A stretch of DNA of 64,000 bases from Branchiibius sp. NY16-3462-2. Lineage in GTDB: Bacteria; Actinomycetota; Actinomycetes; Actinomycetales; Dermatophilaceae. Positions 7,321-18,922 of this stretch are shown piece after piece. Positions within the stretch are counted from its first letter, which is position 1; every line of letters starts with the position of its first letter. Location: assembly GCF_001594145.1 (NCBI RefSeq), contig NZ_LVCF01000035.1, forward strand, positions 248,001-312,000. The letters are read 5' to 3'. Made by a program: the position numbers and the translations under genes. A model generated the notes under the pieces. The model had not been told where the DNA came from and ran no database searches. It saw nothing but the letters and a program-made list of their open reading frames with translations.

Positions 7321-8603
7321 ACCAACTCGTTCTCCCGCGCGGCGCGCGCTGCGCGGGTGGTCAGCAGGTCGTAGATCCCTTCCTGCCGCATCGCCAGAGC
7401 GAGGGTCAGCGCGATCGCGCAGGCGCCGAGGGTGGGCGCGAGTTGCGAGGTCGTGCCGGTCATCTCGCTGGCGAGAACGATGGCCGTGACGGGAGCGTGG
7501 ACGCTCGCCGCGAAGAACGCGGCCATGCCGACGAGGGCCAACGCTGCCGGCGGGGGTGCGGTCGGGTCGACTGCGCGGGCCACGATGCCCACGGCGAGAC
7601 CGACGTGCGTGCCGAGCACCAACATCGGTGCGAAGAGGCCGCCCGGGGTGCACGCGGCGTACGACACCACGCCAAGGACCCAACGCACTGCGAGTACGCC
7701 GAGTACGCCGGCCAGGGCGCCCGAACCCAACAGAGCCTGCTGGGTCAGGTTGTCACCACCCCCGACGAGTTGGGGCGCCACCAGGGCGATCACGCCGATC
7801 AGGGCGCCGATGAGGGCGGCGCGCAGCTCGACCGGCCAGGAGCTGGTGTCGGCTGCGTGCAGCGCCAGGACCACGGTGCGGTTGTACGCGACGGCGGCCA
7901 CGCCACAGAGCAGACCGGCCAGCGCTATCCATCCGGCCTGCGACAGTCGCGGTTGCGCCAGGCGGGCGACGTGGAACGCGTTGTCGTCGTGGACGAGCAG
8001 GTGGGCACTGGCGAAGCCGGCAGCGGAGGCGGTCAGGGTTGCGACGGTCGCCTTGGCATCGAATCGCTTCAGAAGCTCCTCGAGCACGAAGACGCCGCCC
8101 GCGATAGGTGCGTTGAATGCGGTCGCGAGCCCGGCGGCTGCTCCGCCGGCGACCAGCAACCGGAGTTGCTCGGAGTGGCGCCGCGTCAGCTTCGACACCA
8201 TGACGGCGATGTTGCCGCCCATCTGGACCGACGGCCCTTCACGGCCGAGGGCCAGGCCGGCACCCATCGACAGCAATCCGCCGACGTACTTCACGGGGAA
8301 GATCCGCAATCGTCCCGGTGCGGCGCGGCCCTCGACGACGGCTTCGACCCGTGGGATCCCGCTGCCCTCGGCATGGGGTTCGACGCGATGCACGAGTCCT
8401 GCCGCAACAGTGGTGGCCAGGGCGCATGCCGCCACGAAAACGGGGGGCGCCCACCAATGCGCGTGCGACCAGTCGACGACCTGGCCGCGACGAGATGTCA
8501 GCCAGGACAGGGCGATCCGGAAGGTGGCAGCGGCGATCCCGGTGAGGGCACCGACCATCGCGGCGATGCCCGCGAATGCCCACCACGACCTATTCCGGTC
8601 CAT
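7317..8603 (-). CDS. ClC-type chloride channel or H+/Cl- antiporter
   Basis: Integral membrane ClC protein, 428 aa with about ten or more hydrophobic helices. The selectivity motifs are present: GSGIP (residues 80-84), GREGP (120-124, with the external gating Glu122) and a C-terminal GLFAP motif. The internal proton-pathway glutamate also seems kept (VFVLEELLKRF), which favours an antiporter over a channel. No CBS domains follow. The ATG at 8603 is chosen over upstream in-frame starts because the protein then begins just before the first helix and because a MarR-type operator lies there. It is divergent from a MarR gene. Confidence 0.9.
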   Translation of the reverse strand: MDRNRSWWAFAGIAAMVGALTGIAAATFRIALSWLTSRRGQVVDWSHAHWWAPPVFVAACALATTVAAGLVHRVEPHAEGSGIPRVEAVVEGRAAPGRLRIFPVKYVGGLLSMGAGLALGREGPSVQMGGNIAVMVSKLTRRHSEQLRLLVAGGAAAGLATAFNAPIAGGVFVLEELLKRFDAKATVATLTASAAGFASAHLLVHDDNAFHVARLAQPRLSQAGWIALAGLLCGVAAVAYNRTVVLALHAADTSSWPVELRAALIGALIGVIALVAPQLVGGGDNLTQQALLGSGALAGVLGVLAVRWVLGVVSYAACTPGGLFAPMLVLGTHVGLAVGIVARAVDPTAPPPAALALVGMAAFFAASVHAPVTAIVLASEMTGTTSQLAPTLGACAIALTLALAMRQEGIYDLLTTRAARAARENELV

Positions 8604-8636
8604 ATGTGCAGTATGCAATAGATGCACTCTGCATAT
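8601..8636. promoter_or_regulatory. Probable MarR operator between clc and marR
   Basis: Four TGCA words start at 8607, 8614, 8623 and 8630, giving spacings of 3, 5 and 3 bases around one exact centre at 8620. CATATG-type sequence flanks both ends. The array overlaps the ClC start codon and a possible ClC -10 box (CATACT on the minus strand), so a bound dimer would block the divergent transcription unit. Confidence 0.6.
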
Positions 8637-8669
8637 GAAATCCTCATCCGCGCACGGCATGATGGGCGT

Positions 8670-9137
8670 ATGAGCCGAGGTAGGTCCGATGAACTCGTCA
8701 CCTCGCTGCTGACCGCATCGAGGGCGCTGGTGGGAGTGTCGGCCGCCTCGCTGGCGTCCGTGGAGCAGCAGGTGACGCTGGTGCAGTTCCGGACCCTGGT
8801 GGTCCTGTCCCAGCAGCCGCACAGCACGGTCGGTGCCGTGGCCGCCCGACTGGGGATCAACCCGTCCTCGGCGCAGCGACAGATCGACAGGCTGGTCAGT
8901 GCCGGGCTGGCCTCGCGCGAGGAGAATCCGGCCGATCGCCGCGAGGTGGTGGTCGCCCTGACGGCGACGGGTCAGCGCATCGTCGAGGACGTGACCCGGG
9001 CCCGGCGCAAAGCGTTGACCGCCATCGTGCGCGGGATGCCGGCAGATCAGTACGAATCACTGATCACTGCCCTGGATGCTTTCGCCATCGCCGCGGGCGA
9101 GCCGTCGGCGGACGACGCCGCGGGATTGGGCTGGTAA
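8670..9137 (+). CDS. MarR family transcriptional regulator
   Basis: A 155-aa winged-helix regulator. The helix-turn-helix lies at about residues 52-75 (STVGAVAARLGINPSSAQRQIDRLV), followed by the wing with the family-typical DRREV segment (EENPADRREVVVALTATG). The ATG at 8670 is preferred over the in-frame ATG at 8622, which falls inside the operator-like dyad. Divergence from the ClC gene and the shared operator imply that it represses itself and the transporter; the inducing signal is unknown. Confidence 0.88.
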   Translation: MSRGRSDELVTSLLTASRALVGVSAASLASVEQQVTLVQFRTLVVLSQQPHSTVGAVAARLGINPSSAQRQIDRLVSAGLASREENPADRREVVVALTATGQRIVEDVTRARRKALTAIVRGMPADQYESLITALDAFAIAAGEPSADDAAGLGW

Positions 9138-9160
9138 AGCGGACCTGGCCTGGTCTTGAC

Positions 9161-10057
9161 ATGACAATGTGGACGGTCGAGGATTCCCTCGTGTTCCCCG
9201 TCACACCCGACCCGTATGCCCTTGCCGACGCTATCCAGCGGGAGTCGGCAAGGGTGGCGTCGCTCTTGAGTGATGTCCGGCCGGGGTCGTGGGACGCTAC
9301 GGTCCCGGGTCTGGAGTGGACGGGCGGCCAGTGCGCCCGCCATGTGGGGGCAGTCCTAACCGGTTTCGCAGCCGCGATCCGCGACGAGTTGGGCAGTCTC
9401 GGCGATCTGGGTCTGTCGGCCGCCGACCCCGACATTCCAGTGGGCGACTATCTGGCCCTGTCCACGCTGGCGACGATGGAACGCTCCCCGGCCGAACCTG
9501 CCGCCCTGGCGCGGACCATCGAGGACGGCGGCGAGGAGTTGGCCCGTCTCGCGCGCGAACCGCTCGATCTGGACCGCGACTGTCCGACACCGTGGTACGG
9601 CCCTGGGCGCACCCGCACCGCGGGCACCCTTCTCGCGGTGGCGGTGACCGAACTACTGGTCCACGGCTGGGATGTGCAGGGGGCATTCGGCCGCCCGCGG
9701 ACCATCGAACCGCGAGCCGCGACCGCTGCCGCCGGAACCGTGATGAGTCAGATGGTCCCGTTCCTGGCGGCACCCGCCGCGAGCGCGACGCCCGAACCGG
9801 CAGCCCCGGCCACGACGTACGAGATCCACATCCGCGGCGGTGACCGCTTCCAGCTCCGGGCGGCAGGCGGCACCGTCACCGCTCAAGCGGTGGGGGAGAG
9901 CCCGGATTGCGTCATCTCCATGACCGGCCCGTGGAGCTTGCTGGTCGGATTCAACCGGGCTCCCCTGTGGCGAGCGGTGGCCACCGGGAAGATCCTCACG
10001 TACGGTCGCAAACCATGGGTGGCAAGGACCTTCGGGTCGATCGCGAAGGCGCCGTAG
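9161..10057 (+). CDS. Mycothiol-dependent maleylpyruvate isomerase family (DinB-like) enzyme
   Basis: A 298-aa protein with an N-terminal DinB-like four-helix bundle and a C-terminal SCP2-like sterol-carrier domain (from about residue 215), the layout of the mycothiol-dependent maleylpyruvate isomerase family. Probable metal-binding histidines are seen in GGQCARHVGAVL and in LLVHGWDVQGA. In this family the thiol cofactor is mycothiol, consistent with mshC upstream. The substrate is not known; many members are uncharacterised. Its 3' end overlaps the following PadR gene by 43 bases, suggesting that the regulator controls this operon. Confidence 0.8.
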   Translation: MTMWTVEDSLVFPVTPDPYALADAIQRESARVASLLSDVRPGSWDATVPGLEWTGGQCARHVGAVLTGFAAAIRDELGSLGDLGLSAADPDIPVGDYLALSTLATMERSPAEPAALARTIEDGGEELARLAREPLDLDRDCPTPWYGPGRTRTAGTLLAVAVTELLVHGWDVQGAFGRPRTIEPRAATAAAGTVMSQMVPFLAAPAASATPEPAAPATTYEIHIRGGDRFQLRAAGGTVTAQAVGESPDCVISMTGPWSLLVGFNRAPLWRAVATGKILTYGRKPWVARTFGSIAKAP

Positions 10058-10584
10058 CGCTCAACGCCACCGCTGCGTCGCTCCTGGGCTTTCTGCACGA
10101 CGGACCGTGCAGCGGCTGGGACCTGACCCGCCTGGTGGAGACGAGGTTGGGTGATTTCTGGTCCATCACCCGCAGCCAGGTCTACCGCGAACTGGCCGAC
10201 CTCTCCCGCCGGGGGCTCGTCGAGGCGGGCGAGACCGGGCGACGGGACGCCCGGCCCTACACCCTGACCGACGACGGCAGGAAGGCGTTCGCGGCCTGGG
10301 CGGCGCAGGGTCCGGGCGCCGCCACCATCCGTTTGCCGTTGCTGCTGTTCGTGTCGCTGGGTCGACACATCGGTACGGCGCGCCTGCTGGAGGAGTTGCG
10401 GGCCCAACTGGGCGCGCAGCGGGCCCTGGTCGCCGAGTACGAGGCGCAACGCGCGCGACTCGTGGACAGCGGGGCGGATGCGCTGATCATCGCGACCGTC
10501 GACTACGGGATCGCCACCAGCAACGTGACGATCAAGTGGCTGGAAGGGCTGGTCGCTCGTCTGCGGGACGAGGACTCTGCTTAG
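10015..10584 (+). CDS. PadR family transcriptional regulator
   Basis: A 189-aa regulator with an N-terminal winged helix (LLGFLHDGPCSGWDLTRLVE...ITRSQVYRELADLSRRGLV) and a C-terminal helical dimerisation domain, as in PadR subfamily proteins. The start ATG at 10015 lies 43 bases inside the preceding mycothiol-type enzyme gene, so the two are probably co-transcribed and translationally coupled. PadR proteins usually respond to small aromatic or toxic molecules; the ligand here is unknown. Confidence 0.85.
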   Translation: MGGKDLRVDREGAVALNATAASLLGFLHDGPCSGWDLTRLVETRLGDFWSITRSQVYRELADLSRRGLVEAGETGRRDARPYTLTDDGRKAFAAWAAQGPGAATIRLPLLLFVSLGRHIGTARLLEELRAQLGAQRALVAEYEAQRARLVDSGADALIIATVDYGIATSNVTIKWLEGLVARLRDEDSA

Positions 10585-10593
10585 TCCTCGCGG

Positions 10594-11436
10594 TTAGTCC
10601 TCGTCGCGGCGGCGCAGGTAGCGCTCGAACTCCTGGGCGATGGCGTCACCGCTGGCCTCGGGCAGTTCGGTGGTGTCCTGCTGCTCCTCCAGGGAATGCA
10701 CGTAATCGGCGACTTCCTCATCCGAGGCCGCCAACTCATCCACCCCGTGCTCCCAGGCGCGGGCCAGGTCCGGCAGATCGGCGTGGCCGATCAGGGTGTC
10801 GAAGAGCATCTCAAGACGGGTGAGCAGCGCCAGCGTCGCCTTGGGGGAGGGCGAACCGCCCGCATAGTGGGGTACGGCGGCCCACAGTGAGATGGTCGGG
10901 ATCCCGTTCCGGTGGGCAGCATCCGAAACCACACCGACGATCCCGGTCGGACCCTCGTAGCGGCTGGGTTCGAGGTCGTAGCGGTCGCGGATGTCCGGGT
11001 CGTCGCTCGAGACCGTGACCGGGATGGGCCGGGTGTGCGGCACGTCGGCGAGCAGGCCCCCCAGAGTGATGAACATGCTGGCGTCCGCGTCGGCGGCCAG
11101 GTCGATGATCTCCTGGGTGAAGGCGATCCACCGCATGGACGGCTCGATACCTTGCACCAGGATGACGTCCCGGTCCAGGGGAGTGTCCCGGGCCAGGAAC
11201 AGCTTGGTTGTGGGCCACGTGATCTCCCGGTCGCCGGCCTCCCCGGAGATCCGTGGGCGGTTCACCTGGAAGTCGTAGTACTCCTCGGGATCAAGGGCCG
11301 CCAGGGGTTGCGCATCCCACATCTGAACCAAGTGGGCCAGGGTCGAGGTGGCCGTTTCGCCGGCGTCGTTCCACCCTTCGAAGGCGGCAATGACGAGTGG
11401 ATCCCGCAGCAGTGGCAACTCCTCGAACTCGATCAC
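10594..11436 (-). CDS. PAC2 family protein (proteasome assembly chaperone 2-like)
   Basis: A 280-aa protein of the PAC2 superfamily, with the conserved start (VIAAFEGWNDAGETA) and a Rossmann-like core. The M. tuberculosis counterpart in the same neighbourhood is Rv2125. Eukaryotic PAC2 assists assembly of the proteasome alpha ring, but no such role is proven for actinobacterial members. The C-terminus is a charged helical segment ending LRRRDED. The GTG start at 11436 is supported by a -10 box (TACGCT) 6 bases upstream. It is divergent from metH with 71 bases between starts. Confidence 0.85.
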   Translation of the reverse strand: MIEFEELPLLRDPLVIAAFEGWNDAGETATSTLAHLVQMWDAQPLAALDPEEYYDFQVNRPRISGEAGDREITWPTTKLFLARDTPLDRDVILVQGIEPSMRWIAFTQEIIDLAADADASMFITLGGLLADVPHTRPIPVTVSSDDPDIRDRYDLEPSRYEGPTGIVGVVSDAAHRNGIPTISLWAAVPHYAGGSPSPKATLALLTRLEMLFDTLIGHADLPDLARAWEHGVDELAASDEEVADYVHSLEEQQDTTELPEASGDAIAQEFERYLRRRDED

Positions 11437-11442
11437 CCGCTC

Positions 11443-11448
11443 AGCGTA
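11443..11448 (-). promoter_or_regulatory. -10 box for leaderless PAC2 mRNA
   Basis: On the minus strand TACGCT ends 6 bases before the GTG at 11436. Confidence 0.5.
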
Positions 11449-11470
11449 CGGACTGCCGCGACCGGCTCGG

Positions 11471-11476
11471 TAGAAT
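11471..11476 (+). promoter_or_regulatory. -10 box for metH
   Basis: TAGAAT, with transcription expected to start near 11483. This leaves a leader of about 25 bases that contains GGGGA before the GTG at 11508. There is no room for a cobalamin riboswitch between PAC2 and metH. Confidence 0.45.
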
Positions 11477-11507
11477 CCTCCTCAGATTCGACCGAATGGG
11501 GACCGAT

Positions 11508-15257
<3,750 letters not shown>

Positions 15258-15926
15258 GTGTTGTTGCCAGCAGCAGTGCTGTGGGACATGGACGGCACGC
15301 TGGTGGACACCGAGCCGTACTGGATCGGGGCGGAGAAGGCGCTGGTCGCAGCGCACGGTGGTGTGTGGACCGACGCGATGGCCAAGGAGTGCGTCGGCAA
15401 CACCCTGCTGCGGTCGGCCCAGATCATCATCGACAACTCCGACGTGTCGATGACGCCCGAGGAAGTCGTCGACTACCTGATCGGCGAGGTGCTGACCGAG
15501 ATGCGCCGGCACATGCCGTGGCGTCCCGGTGCCCGGGAACTGCTGGCCGAGGCGGTGCGGGCCGGTGTGCCCAACGCGCTGGTGACGATGTCCTACACCG
15601 TGTTGGCCGATGAACTGGTGGCGGCGTTGCCGGAAGGTTCATTCGCAACGGTGGTGACTGGCGACGTAGTGACGAACGGGAAACCGCATCCGGAACCCTA
15701 TCTGACCGCCGCTTCGCAACTTGGCGTGCAGCCGGAAGATGCTGTGGCTATTGAGGATTCGCCCACGGGCGTGCGCTCGGCGGTGGCCGCCGGAGTGCCC
15801 ACGATCGCCGTACCGCACGTGGTCGAGGTGCCGCAGATGGCTGGTGCAGTGCAGGTGGACTCACTGGCCGGCTTGCGGCTGCGTGACCTGACCGGCTTGT
15901 TCACCGCGGCGCCGGCCCGGCACTAG
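15258..15926 (+). CDS. HAD family hydrolase (beta-phosphoglucomutase-like)
   Basis: A 222-aa haloacid-dehalogenase-type phosphatase. Motif I is DMDGTLVDTE (nucleophile Asp at about residue 10), motif II is the TMSYT segment near residue 114, and motif III/IV is GKPHPEPYLTA...AIEDSPTGVRSA. A helical cap lies between motifs I and II. GTG 15258 follows the metH stop codon directly, so it is co-transcribed and probably translationally coupled. The phosphorylated substrate is unknown; the link with metH recurs in actinobacteria. Confidence 0.9.
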   Translation: MLLPAAVLWDMDGTLVDTEPYWIGAEKALVAAHGGVWTDAMAKECVGNTLLRSAQIIIDNSDVSMTPEEVVDYLIGEVLTEMRRHMPWRPGARELLAEAVRAGVPNALVTMSYTVLADELVAALPEGSFATVVTGDVVTNGKPHPEPYLTAASQLGVQPEDAVAIEDSPTGVRSAVAAGVPTIAVPHVVEVPQMAGAVQVDSLAGLRLRDLTGLFTAAPARH

Positions 15927-15951
15927 CTCACTCGTCTCACGCCCCGAGCGG

Positions 15952-16398
15952 TTACCGAGTCGGCGTAACGGTCACGGTCGCAACGTAATTGGTTGGCGGG
16001 CAGGTCGGTCCGTTCGGGATCTGCTTAGACGGCGTCACGGTGGCCGTGCTGGTCGGTCCGATACGCCCAGCGTCATCGGCGACGTCAACTGTCACGACAA
16101 CCGGGCCCTTCGTGCCGACCGCGGTATCCCTGACGGCGATCGGGGCACCGGATTGTGCACTGTCGAACATGCACGCGCCGTTGATGCACACCGTGCCGAC
16201 CCACGACGGTGGCGGTGGATAGGCGAAGGTGGGAGAGGTCGGAGTCGCTCCACTGACGGACACGACCACCCCCTGGTCCAGGGACGAGTAGTCCATGGGG
16301 CAGGACGAAACTTCCTCGTCGGATGAGCAACCGGACAAGAAGGCGACCGAGATCGCCAGAAGCGTGGCGCCAATGCCGCCCGTACCAGCCCTCGACAT
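15952..16398 (-). CDS. Small secreted lipoprotein of unknown function
   Basis: A 148-aa protein with a signal peptide and lipobox LSGC (Cys24), so it should be lipid-anchored outside the membrane. The mature part contains four further cysteines (SCPMDY, TVCINGACMF and PTCPPT), compatible with disulfide bonds, and a Thr/Val-rich beta-type C-terminal half. No family recognised. The ATG at 16398 has a -10 box (TAGGGT) 6 bases upstream. Confidence 0.7.
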   Translation of the reverse strand: MSRAGTGGIGATLLAISVAFLSGCSSDEEVSSCPMDYSSLDQGVVVSVSGATPTSPTFAYPPPPSWVGTVCINGACMFDSAQSGAPIAVRDTAVGTKGPVVVTVDVADDAGRIGPTSTATVTPSKQIPNGPTCPPTNYVATVTVTPTR

Positions 16399-16404
16399 GT
16401 CCGC

Positions 16405-16410
16405 ACCCTA
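16405..16410 (-). promoter_or_regulatory. -10 box for leaderless lipoprotein mRNA
   Basis: On the minus strand TAGGGT ends 6 bases before the ATG at 16398. Confidence 0.5.
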
Positions 16411-16429
16411 GCGACAGCGCGGGCCTTTG

Positions 16430-16435
16430 TACCCT
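16430..16435 (+). promoter_or_regulatory. -10 box for leaderless hypothetical gene
   Basis: TACCCT ends 6 bases before the ATG at 16442, divergent from the box at 16405-16410. Confidence 0.45.
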
Positions 16436-16441
16436 CGGCAC

Positions 16442-16816
16442 ATGCGCAGCATCGCGAACTACGACGCTGAGAAGTACGTCGACAATCCCGATTACGAGTC
16501 CATCGAGCCGGGCATCTACCTGCTCCAGGACGGCTCGGAGGAGTACGTGACGTCGTTGACCTTCGAGCAGGAGCCCGACCTGGGTGAAGGAGACAGCCCG
16601 GCGCGGATCTCGCAGTACCCGCTGGAAGATCTCCTCGACCGGTTCAATGTGTGGGTCTCGGACTTCTATCCCGACCTGAATTCATCCAGCGCTCGGACCT
16701 GCTACCAGGAGTTCGCCGCGGCCGACCTCGCCGACATCCAGGCGTTCCGGGAGATCATCGGCCGACACGTCTATCTGCGCAACGACGGCGCGGCGGTGCA
16801 CCTTGTCATTGACTGA
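16442..16816 (+). CDS. Hypothetical acidic protein
   Basis: A 124-aa, clearly acidic, soluble protein with no signal peptide or membrane segment. It contains several aromatic and acidic stretches (YESIEPGIYLLQDGSEEY) and ends in a beta-like segment. No family recognised. The start is supported by a -10 box 6 bases upstream. It is divergent from the small lipoprotein gene and convergent with the RecB-like nuclease gene. Confidence 0.6.
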   Translation: MRSIANYDAEKYVDNPDYESIEPGIYLLQDGSEEYVTSLTFEQEPDLGEGDSPARISQYPLEDLLDRFNVWVSDFYPDLNSSSARTCYQEFAAADLADIQAFREIIGRHVYLRNDGAAVHLVID

Positions 16817-16841
16817 ACGTCATCGGGGTAGCAGCGTCGCG

Positions 16842-17708
16842 TCAGTCCGGGTCGATAGCCCCGGTGATCGCCGGATCGGTCGCGCGCTCGATCGAATACT
16901 CCGGCAGCGGCGGGGGAGTGCCACCCCAAGCCGGGCACAACGCCTTGTGGTCACACCAGTCGCACAACCGCGACGGCCGCGGCCGCCAGTCACCGGTCGT
17001 CGCGGCGCGCTCGATCGCCCGCCACAGCGCCTTCACCTTGCGCTCGGTGGCCAGCAGATCCCATTCGGACGGCTGATAACGGACGATCTCCCCGTTGCCG
17101 AGATAGACCAGCTGCAGCATCGCCGGGATCACTCCGCGAGTGCGCCACCACACCAGCGCGTAGAACTTCATCTGGAACAGCGCCTTGCCCTCGAAAAACT
17201 CAGAGGGTGAGCGGCCCGTCTTGTAGTCCACGACCCGGACCTGGCCGCCGGGTGCGACATCCAGCCGATCGACGTACCCGCGCAGCGTCAACCCGTCCAC
17301 GTCGGCCTCGACGTACAGCTCACGCGCCGCGGGCTCCAACCGGGTCGGGTCTTCCATCTCGAACCAGCGCTGCACCAACCGGAACGCATCGGCCAGCCAG
17401 TCGGCCAGACCGTCCTCGTCCACGAGGTCTCCCAGGTCCGGATTCTCCTGCACCAATCGTCGCCACTGGGGCTCGATCAGGTCGCGTGCGGTGTCCGGAT
17501 CCCGTTGCCCCGCAGGCAGATCAAAGAGCCGCTCGAGTACGGCGTGCACAAGAGTCCCGCGCGAAGCCGCGGGACTGGGGGCCTCGGGCAAGCGGTCGAC
17601 AACCCGGAACCGGTAGAGCAGCGGACACTGCATGAAGTCGCCCGCACGGCTCGGCGACAGAGCCGCACGACGCGGTGGAGCGGCCGTCTGGGTCACCGGA
17701 GAAGTCAT
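16842..17708 (-). CDS. RecB family (PD-(D/E)XK) nuclease with Fe-S cysteine cluster
   Basis: A 288-aa single-domain nuclease of the RecB/Cas4-like family, counterpart of Rv2119. Nuclease motifs: GTLVHAVLERL (residues about 52-62), DRLDVAPGG...VRVVDYKTGR (Asp-Asp-Lys catalytic core, about 147-165) and the QMKFYALVWW helix that follows. One cysteine near the N-terminus (FMQCPLLYRF) together with CDWCDHKALCP at the C-terminus forms the spacing of a 4Fe-4S cluster, as in AddB and Cas4. The ATG at 17708 is chosen over one at 17738 because a perfectly spaced DNA-damage-type promoter ends 7 bases upstream of it. Confidence 0.88.
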   Translation of the reverse strand: MTSPVTQTAAPPRRAALSPSRAGDFMQCPLLYRFRVVDRLPEAPSPAASRGTLVHAVLERLFDLPAGQRDPDTARDLIEPQWRRLVQENPDLGDLVDEDGLADWLADAFRLVQRWFEMEDPTRLEPAARELYVEADVDGLTLRGYVDRLDVAPGGQVRVVDYKTGRSPSEFFEGKALFQMKFYALVWWRTRGVIPAMLQLVYLGNGEIVRYQPSEWDLLATERKVKALWRAIERAATTGDWRPRPSRLCDWCDHKALCPAWGGTPPPLPEYSIERATDPAITGAIDPD

Positions 17709-17715
17709 AACCAGA

Positions 17716-17738
17716 ACTGTAGGACGGGGGTCCGACAA
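17716..17738 (-). promoter_or_regulatory. PafBC/RecA-NDp-type promoter of the RecB-like nuclease gene
   Basis: Minus strand reads TTGTCGGAC, 8 bases, TACAGT. This matches the mycobacterial DNA-damage promoter tTGTCRgtg-N8-TAnnnT at every invariant position and at exact spacing. The -10 box ends 7 bases before the ATG at 17708. Confidence 0.65.
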
Positions 17739-17748
17739 CCTTCCCGAC

Positions 17749-17754
17749 TACGCT
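17749..17754 (+). promoter_or_regulatory. -10 box for leaderless site-2 protease mRNA
   Basis: TACGCT ends 7 bases before the ATG at 17762, divergent from the nuclease promoter. Confidence 0.45.
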
Positions 17755-17761
17755 GGCCGGC

Positions 17762-18907
17762 ATGGCGAATGCAGCGCAAAGTCCGGGTCTGCGGATCGGG
17801 TCCCTGCGTGGCGCACCGGTCTATATCGGCCGCAGCTGGCCGATCATCGCGATCATCATCATCTTCACCTTCGGGCCCCAGGTGACCTACCTGCGGCCCG
17901 ACCTCGGCGCGGGCGGGTATCTGGTGGCTGCTGCCTTCGCGATCCTGCTGTTGCTGTCGGTGCTGGTCCACGAGGCCGCGCACGCGCTCGTGGCCCAGGC
18001 GCGGGGGATGGCCGTGCACCAGGTGGTCGCCGACGCGTGGGGTGGTCACACCAGCTTCGACCAGGACGACACCTCCCCGGCCACGGGTGCACTGGTCGCT
18101 GTCGTCGGGCCGCTCGCCAACGCCGTACTCGCCATCCTGGGCTGGCTCGTCCTGCAGATGCAGGGGGATGGCTCGGCCGTGACCCGGTTCGATCCGATCA
18201 GCGTGCCCACACTGTTGCTGTCGGCGTTCGTGTGGGCCAACGGGTTCGTGGCCATCTTCAACCTCTTGCCCGGCCTGCCGCTCGATGGTGGCTACCTCGT
18301 GTCGTCCCTGGTGTGGGCGGTGACCGGCAGCCGCTCGCGCGGTGCGGTCGTGGCCGGGTGGTGCGGACGCATCGTCGCGGTGTTGGCCGTCCTGTGGGCG
18401 ATCGGCCTGCCGCTGATGCGCGGTCAGCAACCGTCGATGATCACCACGGTGTGGGCGATCATGATCGGCGGCTTCCTGTGGTTCGGCGCCGGCGCCGCGA
18501 TCAACCGCGGCCAGGCCGCCCACGTCCTGGGCAAGGTGCAGGTGGGTCAACTGTTGCGACCGGTGTTCGTCGCCTCCGGCCCGACAGCACTGTCGAGCCT
18601 GCCGCAGAACGCGGACATCGTGGTGACCACCGCGGACGGAACGCCCTGGGGTGTCGTGCCTGCCGAGATCGCGACCCAGGTCCGCGCCAGCCAACCGGGG
18701 CTCGCGGTGGAGTCGGCCGCGTTGCGACAGCCCGAGCCGTGGGTGGCGCAGGTCGAGAATCCGCAGGCCGATGTGTCACAGCTGGTGCGCGTGTACCAGG
18801 CCGGCGGGGGAGCAGCGAGCTACCTACTGGTGGCGACCGGGTCTGGTCAGGTGCTGGGGATCGTACGCACCGAGGACCTACGGGTCGCGCTCAACGCGGT
18901 GGCCTGA
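17762..18907 (+). CDS. Site-2 protease family (M50) intramembrane metalloprotease
   Basis: A 381-aa membrane zinc protease with about six transmembrane helices. The active-site HExxH is VHEAAHAL at about residues 69-73, and the third zinc ligand is the Asp of LPGLPLDGGYL (about 174-184, the NPDG-like motif). After the membrane core a cytosolic region of about 120 residues has the spacing of a CBS-like pair but is degenerate. Homologues lie next to the RecB-like and trmI genes in other actinobacteria. The substrate is probably a membrane-bound signalling or regulatory protein. Confidence 0.87.
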   Translation: MANAAQSPGLRIGSLRGAPVYIGRSWPIIAIIIIFTFGPQVTYLRPDLGAGGYLVAAAFAILLLLSVLVHEAAHALVAQARGMAVHQVVADAWGGHTSFDQDDTSPATGALVAVVGPLANAVLAILGWLVLQMQGDGSAVTRFDPISVPTLLLSAFVWANGFVAIFNLLPGLPLDGGYLVSSLVWAVTGSRSRGAVVAGWCGRIVAVLAVLWAIGLPLMRGQQPSMITTVWAIMIGGFLWFGAGAAINRGQAAHVLGKVQVGQLLRPVFVASGPTALSSLPQNADIVVTTADGTPWGVVPAEIATQVRASQPGLAVESAALRQPEPWVAQVENPQADVSQLVRVYQAGGGAASYLLVATGSGQVLGIVRTEDLRVALNAVA

Positions 18908-18922
18908 CCTTCAACGGGCGCG

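Noticed and set aside
7065..8621. 518-aa plus-strand frame opposite the ClC gene
   Set aside because: The minus-strand product has all ClC motifs; the plus-strand frame is a low-complexity shadow rich in Gly, Arg and Gln.
11437..11507. Cobalamin riboswitch expected ahead of metH
   Set aside because: The 71-base gap is too short and holds only promoter elements.
11496..11507. ATG at 11496 as the metH start
   Set aside because: It lacks a ribosome binding site, whereas GGGGA precedes the GTG at 11508; kept as a possible alternative.
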